Notes: generated by a model not told the origin, from the sequence alone. A stretch of DNA of 64,000 nucleotides from an uncultured Oleispira sp. (GCA_913061415.1 CAJXUD010000003.1:186001-250000); one strand, 5' to 3'. Numbered from the stretch's first letter, positions 52,047 through 61,758 are shown. A program made the numbers and translations.

Positions 52047-53855
52047 TTAATCTAAGAAAGAAAAATCATCTTCGTTCATTTGCATCAAGCTCTTAGGATC
52101 TTTAACCATCATTTTGGCGTGACCTTTAGCACGAGGCAACATACGTTCAAAGTAGAATTCAGCAGTTTGGATCTTGGCTTTATAGAACGCTAAATCCCCC
52201 TCGCCTTTTTCCAGTTTCTGATACGCTGTTTCTGCCATCATTGCCCAGTAATACGCTAAGCAGTTATAACCAGAGTACATCAGGTAATCAACCGATGCTG
52301 ATCCGACCATGTCACGATTTTTAGAGGCTTTAAACGCAATGCGGTAGTTGTTAATTTTCCAACCCAACATTTGACGCTTAAGCGGCTTAATGAACTTCTT
52401 CATTTCTGGGCGCTTAGTGGCCTTAGTGAACTCAGCCACTTTATCAGCATAGACATTGAAGGACTTAAACTTGCCTAATAGCATCTTACGACCTAAGAGA
52501 TCTAATGCCTGAATACCGGTTGTGCCTTCATACAACTTAGAGATCTGAGCGTCACGAACGATTTGTTCCATGCCCCATTCTTTAATGAAGCCGTGACCAC
52601 CATAAACTTGAACACCGTGGTTCGCTGCTTCATAGCCTAATTCTGTTAAGAAGGCTTTTAGGACAGGCGTTAAGAAACCTAGCTCATCATCATATTTCTC
52701 ATAGCCTTCGGTATCACCAGCATTATGCGCTGCAGTCATTAAATCTGCGATACGCGCTGCGTTATAAACCATCGCACGGCCGCCTTCTGCGATCGCTTTT
52801 TGGGTTAATAGCATACGACGCACATCTGGGTGAACCATCAAGGTATCCGCAACCTTGTCAGGATCTTTTTTACCAGTTAACGCGCGCATCGAACGACGGT
52901 CTTTGGCGTAAGGTAAAGCACCTTGGAAAGACAGCTCAGCAGAAGCAACACCTTGAATCGAGGTACCAATACGCGCCGTATTCATAAAGGTGAACATGCA
53001 CATTAGGCCTTTATTTTCAGGGCCGATCAAAAAACCTTTGGCGTTATCAAAGTTCATCACGCAAGTAGACGATGCGTGAATCCCCATTTTTTCTTCAATT
53101 GAACCACAGGTTACTGGGTTGCGATCACCCAAGGTACCGTCAGCATTTACATTGAATTTTGGCACAATAAATAATGAAATACCGCGTGTGCCTTCTGGCG
53201 CGCCCGGCAAACGTGCCAATACGATGTGAACAATGTTTTCAGTTAAGTCATGCTCACCCGAAGAGATAAAGATTTTAGTACCAGTGATGTTAAAAGAACC
53301 ATCCCCATTTGGCTCTGCCTTGGTTTTAACCTGGCCTAAATCTGTTCCACACTGTGGCTCAGTCAAGCACATAGTGCCCATCCAGCGACCATCAGACAGT
53401 GGCACAAAGAATTCTTGCTTCTGCTCTTCAGTTCCGTGCATCCAAATAGTATTCATCGCACCCAGCGACAAACCAGGATACATACCCCAAGACCAGTTAG
53501 CGGTACCAATCATTTCTGATTTCGCCAATGCCAACGACATAGGAAGACCCTGACCACCATATTCAACCGGCGTCGCCATCGACTGCCAGCCGCCTTCAAC
53601 ATATTGCTGGTAGGCTTCTTTAAAGCCTTTTGGCGTAGTCACTTCACCGTTATCAAAGGTACAGCCGTCATCACCACTCTGGTATAACGGAGCAATCACG
53701 TCTTCAGAAAAAGAAGCCGCGGCTTCTAGAATCATATCGACCATTTCTGGGGTCGCTTCATCACCACCAGGAATGGTCTGATAATGTTCTTGAAAGTTGT
53801 AAACATCGTTCATTAAGAACTTAATGTCTTTTACAGGAGCTTTGTATTGAACCAT
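52047..53855 (-). CDS. Acyl-CoA dehydrogenase (FadE-type, about 600 residues)
   Basis: A 602-residue FAD enzyme. MVQYKAPVKDIKFLMNDVYNF is the start of the long acyl-CoA dehydrogenase family, with MCLTEPQCGTDLGQVKT, NITGTKIFISSGEHD, the FAD-contact region and YGGHGFIKEWGMEQIVRDAQISKLYEGTTGIQALDLLGRKML. The catalytic base is expected in that LYEGTTGIQ loop (Glu). The C-terminal extension (about 470-602) resembles the acyl-CoA dehydrogenase C-terminal domain. It introduces the trans-2 double bond in fatty-acid beta-oxidation; chain length is unknown. No etf genes are nearby. Confidence 0.93.
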   Translation of the reverse strand: MVQYKAPVKDIKFLMNDVYNFQEHYQTIPGGDEATPEMVDMILEAAASFSEDVIAPLYQSGDDGCTFDNGEVTTPKGFKEAYQQYVEGGWQSMATPVEYGGQGLPMSLALAKSEMIGTANWSWGMYPGLSLGAMNTIWMHGTEEQKQEFFVPLSDGRWMGTMCLTEPQCGTDLGQVKTKAEPNGDGSFNITGTKIFISSGEHDLTENIVHIVLARLPGAPEGTRGISLFIVPKFNVNADGTLGDRNPVTCGSIEEKMGIHASSTCVMNFDNAKGFLIGPENKGLMCMFTFMNTARIGTSIQGVASAELSFQGALPYAKDRRSMRALTGKKDPDKVADTLMVHPDVRRMLLTQKAIAEGGRAMVYNAARIADLMTAAHNAGDTEGYEKYDDELGFLTPVLKAFLTELGYEAANHGVQVYGGHGFIKEWGMEQIVRDAQISKLYEGTTGIQALDLLGRKMLLGKFKSFNVYADKVAEFTKATKRPEMKKFIKPLKRQMLGWKINNYRIAFKASKNRDMVGSASVDYLMYSGYNCLAYYWAMMAETAYQKLEKGEGDLAFYKAKIQTAEFYFERMLPRAKGHAKMMVKDPKSLMQMNEDDFSFLD

Positions 53856-54270
53856 GGGAAAACCTTTTAAATTGAATAAGCTTTAACAAAAAGCACTAAA
53901 AATGTTCGCGATAAACTATGTATCAATCCCTGTACTCTTCCTTAGGCAAAGGACTTATGAAACTCAAGCGAACTAATGATCAACCTGATTATTACAGTTT
54001 GTTACAAAAAGACATTGGCTAGTAAGCCCAGTATTCTCGTCTTAAGAGCAAGAGTTAACAATAAGCCACTTTAGAAGCCCTGAGTGATTACTCAAGACAC
54101 AATCCAGCTCTAATTAATGCAGTGAGAGCATTTTCAACTATTCGCGCGCCATCACACTGGCATGCCATTTAACATCATATAAAAAGGCATAACCCAATTT
54201 GTAATTTATCGCCATACTCAATATGGTATAGAAGTTGACCATTCACTCGAAAATTCATGAGAAGGTATTA
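53856..54270. other. 415-nt intergenic region between acyl-CoA dehydrogenase and BCCT genes
   Basis: Divergent promoter region. No gene, RNA or clear repeat was recognised. Confidence 0.6.
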
Positions 54271-55881
54271 ATGCCGATTCAAAACAGCTCTGGTAAAGAC
54301 AACTCCAGTACCGATAAGTACAGTATCGAGAATACCGACTATACCGTCGGTCAAGATAACATTCAGAAATGGGGATTTGATGTCCATAACGCGGTATTCA
54401 GTATTAGCGCCGGCCTTATTCTTATTTTCTTAATTGCCGTATTAGCAACCGATCCCGCGGCGGCTAAATCACTACTCGATGGCCTAAAGTGGGACATCAT
54501 TAAATCGTTTGATGCATTCTTCATGTGGTCCGCTAACTTTTTTGTCGTTTTCTGTATTGTTCTAGCACTGTCTCCGTGGGGAAAAATCCGCCTAGGTGGC
54601 GTAGAATCTAAAACAGAACATTCAACACTGACGTGGCTAGCCATGCTGTTCTCTGCAGGCATGGGCATCGGTCTTATGTTCTGGGGCGTAGCTGAACCTG
54701 TCGCCTACTTCACTGGCTGGTATGAAACACCACTCGGCGTAACACCCAATACACCCGAAGCCGTCGACATGGCTTTAGGCGCAACGATGTATCACTGGGG
54801 CCTTCACCCTTGGTCTATTTATGGAGTGGTCGCACTGTCACTGGCCTTTTTCACCTATAACAAAGGCTTACCCCTTTCCATGCGCTCTGTTTTTTATCCT
54901 ATTTTAGGGGATCGCACTTGGGGCTGGCCTGGACACATCATCGATATCCTAGCGGTATTGGCAACCCTATTCGGCCTAGCCACTTCTCTTGGCTTAGGTG
55001 CGCAACAAGCGTCTGCCGGTATTGAGCACGTTTTTGGTCTTTCTGGCGGCATTGGTTTACAGATTATCGTGATTATCGCCGTTACTTTATTGGCGATTGT
55101 TTCAGTCATACGAGGTCTTGATGGCGGCGTTAAATTACTTTCAAACGTTAATATGATTATTGCTTTTTGCTTATTGATGTTTGTTATTGCGCTAGCGTTT
55201 GCCGTATCTATGGGCACCATTCCTCAAACCATTATTGCTTATGTGCAAAATATCATTCCGCTTTCAAACCCACATGGTCGCCCAGATGAAGCGTGGCTAC
55301 AGGGCTGGACAGTGTTTTACTGGGCTTGGTGGATTTCCTGGTCTCCTTTTGTTGGCATGTTTATCGCGCGCATTTCTAAAGGACGTAGTGTAAGAGAATT
55401 CGTTACTGCAGTGCTATTAGTACCAACAGCAGTAACTGTAATATGGATGTCGGTTTATGGCGGCATTGCCATTGAACAAGTACAAAATGGTATCGGTGCA
55501 CTCGGTACAGAAGGTCTTACCTCCGTACCTTTAGCCATGTTCCAAATGTTTGATGAAATGGCACTCGGTTCGATCCTGTCTGTAATAGCGATCATACTGG
55601 TACTTGTTTTCTTTATTACATCTTCGGACTCTGGCTCTTTGGTAATCGATAGTATTACCGCAGGCGGTAAGATTGATGCACCTGTGCCACAGCGTATTTT
55701 TTGGGCATCGGTTGAAGGAGCCATCGCAATTGCTTTGTTATGGATCGGCGGTACAGAGGCAATTCAAGCGTTACAAGCAGGTGCTATTTCGACCGGTTTG
55801 CCTTTCACCTTTGTATTATTGCTGATGTGCCTTTCACTCTTAATGGGCATGCGCACAGAGGTAAAAGTAAAAGGCTACTAG
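54271..55881 (+). CDS. BCCT-family transporter (choline/betaine/carnitine)
   Basis: A 536-residue secondary transporter with 12 helices and an N-terminal hydrophilic tail. The family signature is in MYHWGLHPWSIYGVVALSLAFFTYNKG and GWTVFYWAWWISWSPFVGMFIARISKGRSVREF (aromatic betaine box). GLATSLGLGAQQASAGIEHVFG is also diagnostic. ATG 54271 with AGAAGG 6 nt before it is chosen over TTG 54235. Members import betaine, choline or DMSP for osmoprotection, driven by Na+ or H+. MGMGIG replaces glycine-rich MGxGIG types in the region AGMGIGLMFWGVAEP, consistent with betaine/choline types. Confidence 0.93.
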   Translation: MPIQNSSGKDNSSTDKYSIENTDYTVGQDNIQKWGFDVHNAVFSISAGLILIFLIAVLATDPAAAKSLLDGLKWDIIKSFDAFFMWSANFFVVFCIVLALSPWGKIRLGGVESKTEHSTLTWLAMLFSAGMGIGLMFWGVAEPVAYFTGWYETPLGVTPNTPEAVDMALGATMYHWGLHPWSIYGVVALSLAFFTYNKGLPLSMRSVFYPILGDRTWGWPGHIIDILAVLATLFGLATSLGLGAQQASAGIEHVFGLSGGIGLQIIVIIAVTLLAIVSVIRGLDGGVKLLSNVNMIIAFCLLMFVIALAFAVSMGTIPQTIIAYVQNIIPLSNPHGRPDEAWLQGWTVFYWAWWISWSPFVGMFIARISKGRSVREFVTAVLLVPTAVTVIWMSVYGGIAIEQVQNGIGALGTEGLTSVPLAMFQMFDEMALGSILSVIAIILVLVFFITSSDSGSLVIDSITAGGKIDAPVPQRIFWASVEGAIAIALLWIGGTEAIQALQAGAISTGLPFTFVLLLMCLSLLMGMRTEVKVKGY

Positions 55882-55897
55882 AGTAAAAGGCTACTAG
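55866..55897. repeat. 16-bp perfect tandem duplication spanning the BCCT stop
   Basis: AGTAAAAGGCTACTAG at 55866-55881 and 55882-55897; the first copy encodes the end of the protein and its TAG stop. Confidence 0.92.
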
Positions 55898-55950
55898 AGA
55901 TAGCAGCTTGTTCAAAATAGACGTTTATTAGAAATAATAAACGTCGCTCA

Positions 55951-55999
55951 AGCCAGTCAGTTCGCTCATCAATACCAGAGCGCCCTGACTGGCTTTTTT
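55951..55999 (+). terminator. BCCT terminator lying inside the convergent exonuclease gene
   Basis: AGCCAGTCAG (55951-55960) pairs with CTGACTGGCT (55985-55994), followed by six T (55994-55999). The right arm and T-tract are the C-terminal codons of the exonuclease gene on the opposite strand. Confidence 0.75.
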
Positions 56000-56682
56000 G
56001 TTAGTTGATGATTAGCAATCTGCGCTTGTAATAACTCTGCCGTCGCCAAGGCATCAACCAGGGCATTATGATTTTCATAAGCCGGTAAATGATAACGCTC
56101 ACGCGCATACAATAAACGTAAAGACGGTAACTGCTTATTCATAAAGCGAGCCATTAACGTCTGATTTTCACGTAGGTATCGTGCTTCTATTTCCAAGGTA
56201 TCAATCACTGGAAACAAAAAGTTCTGCTGGCATAATTCCGCCACCGCGGTACGCATAAACTCTCGTTCCATATAGCGGTAATGAACGACCACCTGCTTTC
56301 CTTGTAAGCTCTCCATTATTTCGGGCAAGACTGATTTAAGCGAAGGCGCTTGTGCGACATCGGTATGAGTAATGCCATGAACCATAACAGACTCAGGCGT
56401 TAATCGATGACTACTCACGACCCAATGCTTAGCCTTAGCCAGGTAAATTCTTTGATGATCAAAAGGCACCAAACCAATACTGACAATGTCATCTTGCTGT
56501 GCATTTAACCCCGTTGTTTCTATATCTAAGGCGACAAAGTCTGTCGCCCCTATAGTTTGCTGCGGATCCAATAATGGCTGATGGTAAAAAGTATCCAAAG
56601 ACTCTAACAGGCTTTCCTGCACTTGCTCAGAATAAAATTCATCCCAGTCATTAGGAATGACTTGATAGGGCAATAACGCCAT
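55969..56682 (-). CDS. DnaQ-type 3'-5' exonuclease
   Basis: A 237-residue DEDDh exonuclease. Motif I FVALDIETTGLNAQQDDIVSIG (D-x-E, about 49-69), motif II HYRYMEREFM (where usual D is replaced by Glu in VHYRYMERE) and motif III HNALVDALATAE (H-x4-D) are seen. Length and context match exonucleases encoded right after a CBS/DUF294 nucleotidyltransferase, a pair conserved in many gammaproteobacteria, with unknown shared role. It starts 19 nt after the upstream gene's stop, at the edge of a 14-bp duplication. Confidence 0.87.
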   Translation of the reverse strand: MALLPYQVIPNDWDEFYSEQVQESLLESLDTFYHQPLLDPQQTIGATDFVALDIETTGLNAQQDDIVSIGLVPFDHQRIYLAKAKHWVVSSHRLTPESVMVHGITHTDVAQAPSLKSVLPEIMESLQGKQVVVHYRYMEREFMRTAVAELCQQNFLFPVIDTLEIEARYLRENQTLMARFMNKQLPSLRLLYARERYHLPAYENHNALVDALATAELLQAQIANHQLTKKPVRALWY

Positions 56683-56709
56683 TTAACTTAGCCTTTTTAA
56701 CTTAACCCT
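56682..56709. repeat. 14-bp tandem duplication joining a stop and the next start
   Basis: TTTAACTTAGCCTT (56682-56695) and TTTAACTTAACCCT (56696-56709), 11 of 14 matching. The second includes the CBS-protein stop (56702-56704, minus); the first abuts the exonuclease start (56680-56682) and provides its AGG ribosome site. Confidence 0.7.
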
Positions 56710-58591
56710 TCTGATGAGCGGTATAGCGAAACTTTAAGAATTTTTGTGCGCTGCTTAATACTTGAAATGCCTCTTTCAAACCTCGACGCTCTTTACTCGA
56801 AAGCATCTCAGGTTCAACGGTATTATCCGCATCCTCTCCCGCCTCTACTGCAGCGACCTGCTGGCGAATGCGTATCATCGATAAGTACTCGAGCGCATCG
56901 GAAATTTCTGCTGTCTTACCTTCTGGCAATAACGACGACTGCGCAAGATCATCCAAGCGATCAAATGAGTTTTGCGATAACGAGCCTTCTGCCAACGCAT
57001 GCACTCGAATCACATCGACCATGGGTGCAGTGCCTCGGCGCTTTAGATTTAAACTAAAACGCTGACGTCCGTCTTTCTCTAAAACAAAATCTTTAAAGAA
57101 CCCTAACGGCGGTGTTCGATTCATCGCATTACGTGATAAGGCTGCCAAAAAAGCAGGATTCTTTTTTGCCTTACCCACAATAAAACGCGTCAGTTGCTCG
57201 GCCCAAGCAACCTTGCCATCAACGCCATCTAAGTCAAAAAAGATGGAAGCATTTAAGAGCGCTTGCGGATTAGGTTTTTCAATCCACTGACTAAACTGCT
57301 CTTTCCATTCTTTTAAGGTCAAACGCCACTTGGGGTTAGAAGCCATGATGTCACCATCGCAATAGGTATAACCACAAGCATCGAGTCCATCGCAGACAAA
57401 ATTAGCCAGTTGCTTAAAGTATTCACCATGATCGGCAGCTCGATAATCTTGAGATAAAATCATCGCATTATCTTGATCAGTGACTAAAAGCTGCTCTTCT
57501 CTTGCCATTGAACCTAGTGCAAGAAAACAATACGGCACCGGGGGAGGCCCTAGTTTTTCCTCGGCCAGTTGTAATAGCCGCTGTTTAAACGTTCGCCCTA
57601 TCACCGACATCGCATTACCGATCATGTGTGAGTTAGCACCTTCTTTTTGCATGCGCACCATCACCGAGGCAACCTGCGCCGACAGCTCTGCTAAACCCTC
57701 AACGGTCTCTTGCAATAAAATACCCCGCACCAATAGCAAACTACTCTGCGATTCATACTGCACAATATCGTTGAGCGCAACGATACCAATGACTTTATCA
57801 TGCTTAACTAAAGGCAAATGATGAACGTTGTGTCGCAACATGAGCAGCTTGGCCTCATACACATACGCATCATGAACAAGAGTGATTAGGTCTGTCGACA
57901 TAACATCTCGCAAAGGGGTATCAAACGACAACCCTTCCGCTAAAACACGCACCCTCAAATCTCGATCGGTCACAATACCAATCGGCAACGAAACACTATT
58001 AATGCCATCAAGGTCTTCCTTAACTTGATCAAAAACGACGATCGAAGAGACATTATGCTCGGTCATTTTTTTAGCGCATTCCCCGACCGTCGCATCAGCG
58101 CCCAAATACGCAGGGTCATGCTGAGTAATGTCGCGTACTCTTACGCTGGTCATATCATTATTATCATTCTGGCTCTGTACTTCTTGTTGCAGAGTCGAAT
58201 GTTCATTTACCTCAAAATAGTCGCTAAAATCCGCAATACGATCACATAAATCAAAAAACTTTTCGGCAGGAATACGATAAATCAAGGTATCTTCTATGGC
58301 CCGAACGGGGTAGCGAACACGACCGTTTAACAAAATGCTCATCTGCCCAAAGACATCACCCGACTCCAAGCGATTGTATAATTCTCCTGTGCGGCGAAAC
58401 ACCTCAACCGAACCAGAACGAATCATATACAAGGCATCTATTGACGCTCCATGCTCTAATATTTCACTCTGTGCTTGAAAATAGCTGACTTCAATTTGGC
58501 CGCACATTGCCGCAACATCTTCTGCTGACAAGCTGTCAAAAGGTTCGTACGCACTGACGAATGTAATGATGTCTTGAATCTCAATTGACAT
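56702..58591 (-). CDS. Signal-transduction protein with cNMP-binding, CBS and DUF294 nucleotidyltransferase domains
   Basis: A 629-residue cytoplasmic protein. Order: cNMP-binding domain (about 15-130; EILEHGASIDALYMIRSGSVEVF, GDVFGQMSILLNGRVRYPVRA), two CBS domains (about 150-290; VRDITQHDPAYLGADATVGECAKKM; MSTDLITLVHDAYVYEAK), then the DUF294 nucleotidyltransferase-like region (CFLALGSMAREEQLLVTDQDNAMI) and its helical C-terminal domain (about 490-629). The GSxxRxEqxxxTDQD motif retains the aspartates of the GlnD-like fold. It likely senses a nucleotide and modifies a partner; the partner may be the downstream exonuclease. Confidence 0.9.
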   Translation of the reverse strand: MSIEIQDIITFVSAYEPFDSLSAEDVAAMCGQIEVSYFQAQSEILEHGASIDALYMIRSGSVEVFRRTGELYNRLESGDVFGQMSILLNGRVRYPVRAIEDTLIYRIPAEKFFDLCDRIADFSDYFEVNEHSTLQQEVQSQNDNNDMTSVRVRDITQHDPAYLGADATVGECAKKMTEHNVSSIVVFDQVKEDLDGINSVSLPIGIVTDRDLRVRVLAEGLSFDTPLRDVMSTDLITLVHDAYVYEAKLLMLRHNVHHLPLVKHDKVIGIVALNDIVQYESQSSLLLVRGILLQETVEGLAELSAQVASVMVRMQKEGANSHMIGNAMSVIGRTFKQRLLQLAEEKLGPPPVPYCFLALGSMAREEQLLVTDQDNAMILSQDYRAADHGEYFKQLANFVCDGLDACGYTYCDGDIMASNPKWRLTLKEWKEQFSQWIEKPNPQALLNASIFFDLDGVDGKVAWAEQLTRFIVGKAKKNPAFLAALSRNAMNRTPPLGFFKDFVLEKDGRQRFSLNLKRRGTAPMVDVIRVHALAEGSLSQNSFDRLDDLAQSSLLPEGKTAEISDALEYLSMIRIRQQVAAVEAGEDADNTVEPEMLSSKERRGLKEAFQVLSSAQKFLKFRYTAHQKG

Positions 58592-58748
58592 GCCTAAGCC
58601 CTACTTATTTTAAACGGTTCGGTTTAGTGACTGAATCAAACATAATGGCCTTTTGCAGCGGCGCTGACCACCTTTCTGAGACTTTTAATACTGTATTTTC
58701 AATCGACTAATCAAGCAGTACGCTCTCACTGTTTTGCAAGCATAAAAA

Positions 58749-58774
58749 AACCCAGTTTATTTCTAAACTGGGTT
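58749..58774 (-). terminator. Intrinsic terminator of fadD
   Basis: AACCCAGTTTA pairs with TAAACTGGGTT across TTTC (11 perfect pairs); a T-tract follows on the minus strand (seven A at 58744-58750). Confidence 0.9.
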
Positions 58775-58827
58775 CTTTATAAACAAAGCAAACCGTTAAT
58801 GCATTCGCAAAACCGCTAAACTATAAC

Positions 58828-60549
58828 TTAAGCAGCACTTGCAGCGCGCTTAGCTTCTTCTTCGTCTTTTAACTCACGACGTAAAATCTTACCGACAGGC
58901 GTCATTGGCAACTCATCACGGAATTCAATTTGACGAGGCAGTTTATAACCAGTCAACTTATCCTTACAGTATGCCTTAATTTCATCAGCCGTTAGGTTAG
59001 CATCCGCCGCAACAATATAAAGCTTAACAGCTTCACCTGTTTTCTCGTCTGGTACACCAATTACGGCACAGTTTTCAACACCTGGGTGTCCTGCAACAAC
59101 GTCTTCGATTTCGTTTGGATAAACGTTAAAGCCGGATACCAAGATCAAATCTTTAATACGGTCTACGATCTTAACAAAACCATCGTTATCAATAACCGCT
59201 ACGTCACCCGTGCGTAACCATTCACCATCTGGCGTGAAGCTATCTTTTGTCGCTTCAGGTCGATTCCAGTAACCTTTCATCACCTGTGGGCCTTTAACAC
59301 AAAGCTCGCCACGTTCACCAACGGCAACTTCTTCGCCGTCGTCATCAATACACTTAAGTGAAGTACCTGGCATCGGCTGACCAACAGTTCCCATACGCTC
59401 AAGACCGTCTGCTGGGTTCATCGTTACTGCAGGAGAGCACTCAGTCAAACCATAAGCTTCAGAAACACCGGTTCCCGTAATTTCTTTCCAGCGCTTAGCC
59501 GTATCTTCAACCAGTGCCGTACCACCTGAAAGCGTTAATTTCATTTCACTGAAATCAATCTCTTTAAAGCGAGGACTAGCCATTAACGATACAAACAAGG
59601 TATTGAGACCCACAACACCGGTTAACTTCCAAGGCTTCATAAAGCGAATGAAGGTTTCAGTATCGCGTGGGTTAGCAATCAAGATGCTGTGATCACCCAG
59701 TTCAAACAAGGCCATCAAGTGAACCGTGAATGAATAGATGTGATAAAGCGGTAATGGCGCAACGATAATCGCTTGCTTATCACCCTTCATTGGCTGGCCA
59801 CCAGCCGTTGTCTGACCCAAAGCAGAAGCCGCTTGTAGCATGTTAGCCACTAGGTTGCGGTTAGTAAGCTCTGCACCTTTAGCAACACCCGTAGTACCAC
59901 CGGTATATTGTAAGATAATGGTATCGTGAGGGTTTTTCATGTGGTTTGCTTGGAAAACCTTCCCTTTACCTAACTTCAAACACTCACGGAAACGAACCGC
60001 TTCTGGAAGACTATAAGCAGGAACCATCTTTTTAATGTGTTTTGCAGCAGCGTTAATTAATACGCGCTTAAAGCCAGGCAGCATATCAGCCAAGCTGGTA
60101 ACAATAATGTGCTTAATACCGGTTTGATCTTTAACGTTTTCTACAGACTTAGCAAAAACGTCCATACAAAGTAATGCTTTTGCGCCCGAGTCGTTAAACT
60201 GATGCAACATTTCACGTTCAGTATAAAGAGGGTTGGTATTTACTACGCGCAAACCAGCACGAAGTGCGCCATACATAGCAATTGGATATTGCAGAATGTT
60301 AGGCATTTGAATGGCAATTGAATCACCCGGCTTTAGAGTCGTATGATTTTGAAGGTAGCTGGCGAACGCAGCACTGTATTCATCGATTTGGCGATAAGTC
60401 AGTGTATAACCGATGCTGGTAAATGCCGGACGATCTGCATAACGTTTAAAAGAATTCTCAATGACCTCTACAACCGAATCATACTTTGATAAATCGATTG
60501 TATCCTTAATCCCTGGTGCTCGTTTACCGTCCCAAAAAGATGCTTCCAC
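58828..60549 (-). CDS. fadD: Long-chain fatty acid-CoA ligase
   Basis: A 573-residue adenylate-forming enzyme. LQYTGGTTGVAKGAELTNRNL is the phosphate loop (about 213-233), GVSEAYGLTECSPAVTMNP the adenine-binding motif, EWLRTGDVAVIDNDGFVKIVDRIKDLILVSGFNVYPNEIED the hinge and A8 motifs and TPVGKILRRELKDE the A10 lysine. It activates fatty acids to acyl-CoA for beta-oxidation, usually inner-membrane-associated. The start is GTG at 60549, supported by GGGGG 5 nt upstream; no other in-frame start is close. It is divergent from an AraC-family regulator that may control it. Confidence 0.95.
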   Translation of the reverse strand: MEASFWDGKRAPGIKDTIDLSKYDSVVEVIENSFKRYADRPAFTSIGYTLTYRQIDEYSAAFASYLQNHTTLKPGDSIAIQMPNILQYPIAMYGALRAGLRVVNTNPLYTEREMLHQFNDSGAKALLCMDVFAKSVENVKDQTGIKHIIVTSLADMLPGFKRVLINAAAKHIKKMVPAYSLPEAVRFRECLKLGKGKVFQANHMKNPHDTIILQYTGGTTGVAKGAELTNRNLVANMLQAASALGQTTAGGQPMKGDKQAIIVAPLPLYHIYSFTVHLMALFELGDHSILIANPRDTETFIRFMKPWKLTGVVGLNTLFVSLMASPRFKEIDFSEMKLTLSGGTALVEDTAKRWKEITGTGVSEAYGLTECSPAVTMNPADGLERMGTVGQPMPGTSLKCIDDDGEEVAVGERGELCVKGPQVMKGYWNRPEATKDSFTPDGEWLRTGDVAVIDNDGFVKIVDRIKDLILVSGFNVYPNEIEDVVAGHPGVENCAVIGVPDEKTGEAVKLYIVAADANLTADEIKAYCKDKLTGYKLPRQIEFRDELPMTPVGKILRRELKDEEEAKRAASAA

Positions 60550-60741
60550 ATTAACCCCCTAGCAATAGTCGCTATGTTAATAAATCACACGTTCAATACG
60601 TTTTTTTTGATTTTACTGAACTGAATGTGACTTCGTTTGTTTATTATTAATATACGTCTCGACACTATGACGTAATTTTGGCTTGAAATGAAGTACTATT
60701 CGTGACAGGATTTCAGTCATATTACGCCAAAGACACTTTTA

Positions 60742-61758
60742 ATGACCTCTATCTATTCTAAGCAGCGCGCTTTTTTAACGACAGACTATCTAACTCAGCT
60801 AATCACCCTTATGAAGCAAAAGGGTTTTGATCCTGAACTAGTCTTAGCGAATACCCAATTAACCGAGCAAATCATGCAACAAAATACTCGCATTTCACCG
60901 ATGCAGTATCATACCGTTGTCGAAAATGCCCTAGCTCTCAGCCAAGATCCGTTATTAGGAATCAAGCATGGCCAAGGGCTAAATATTGCCAGCCACGGTT
61001 TTTTAGGATTTGCCGCGATGGCCGCCGACGATTTAAATCAGGCGCTTTCCTTAGCTATTCGCTATGCTCGCACGCGAACATTATTAGCCGACATCCGTTT
61101 TCATAAAGAAGACGACAGCGCTGTGGTGCAAATTAATCGACTTGCCTCCATGCCGAGCACCTTCCCTTTTGTTGTCGAAAATATCATCTCTAGCTTTATC
61201 GGAGTTGCACGCTATTTGATGAACCAACAAGATGAAATGTCAGCCATTGTGAAACTCAACTATTCACCGCAAGTACCTGCCAGTGAATACGAACGTTTAT
61301 TAGGCGTGCCGGTTTTATTTGACCAACCACACAACCAAGTATGCTTCCCAGAATACTTATTAGAGGTTCCCGTTTCGACAGCCAATGCAACATCGCGAGG
61401 TTTGGCCGAAAGTGAGTGCGAAAAGCTGTTGATAGAACTGGATCAAGGGCAGGATTTGGTTATTCAAATCCGTAACCAGCTCGAAAAAATGAAGGCATTC
61501 CCAACACTGCCTAACATGGCAACCGCGATGAACAGCAGCCCAAGAACAATCAACCGCCAGCTGGCTCAATTGAATACCACTTATCAACATATTTTGGATG
61601 AAGTAAGACGTGAAAAAGCCATTGACTTACTCACTTATTCCAACATTAATGTGGAACAGATCGCCAGCCAATTGGGCTATAACGATCCTTCTAACTTTGG
61701 TCGGGCATTTCGCCGTTGGTTAGGAAAAAGCCCGAGGGCTTTCCGTAAAGATTTATAA
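60742..61758 (+). CDS. AraC-family regulator (arabinose-binding-domain type)
   Basis: A 338-residue regulator with an N-terminal effector domain (1-190; DYLTQLITLMKQKGFDPELVLANTQLTEQIMQQNTRISPMQYHTVVENAL, GFLGFAAMAADDLNQALSLAIRYARTR) and a C-terminal AraC DNA-binding domain (about 240-335; MATAMNSSPRTINRQLAQLNTTYQHILDEVRREKA and IASQLGYNDPSNFGRAFRRWLGKSPRAFRK). It is divergent from fadD and upstream of a desaturase gene, so fatty-acid-responsive control is plausible. It resembles the OruR/AlkS-neighbour regulators of oil-degraders. Confidence 0.9.
   Translation: MTSIYSKQRAFLTTDYLTQLITLMKQKGFDPELVLANTQLTEQIMQQNTRISPMQYHTVVENALALSQDPLLGIKHGQGLNIASHGFLGFAAMAADDLNQALSLAIRYARTRTLLADIRFHKEDDSAVVQINRLASMPSTFPFVVENIISSFIGVARYLMNQQDEMSAIVKLNYSPQVPASEYERLLGVPVLFDQPHNQVCFPEYLLEVPVSTANATSRGLAESECEKLLIELDQGQDLVIQIRNQLEKMKAFPTLPNMATAMNSSPRTINRQLAQLNTTYQHILDEVRREKAIDLLTYSNINVEQIASQLGYNDPSNFGRAFRRWLGKSPRAFRKDL

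Noticed and set aside
54894-55220. A 108-codon minus-strand frame opposite the BCCT gene
   Set aside because: Shadow of the transporter gene; no start context or domain.
57480-57821. A 113-codon plus-strand frame opposite the CBS/nucleotidyltransferase gene
   Set aside because: Antisense shadow of a well-supported coding sequence; composition is Ser/Thr/Cys-rich and not protein-like.
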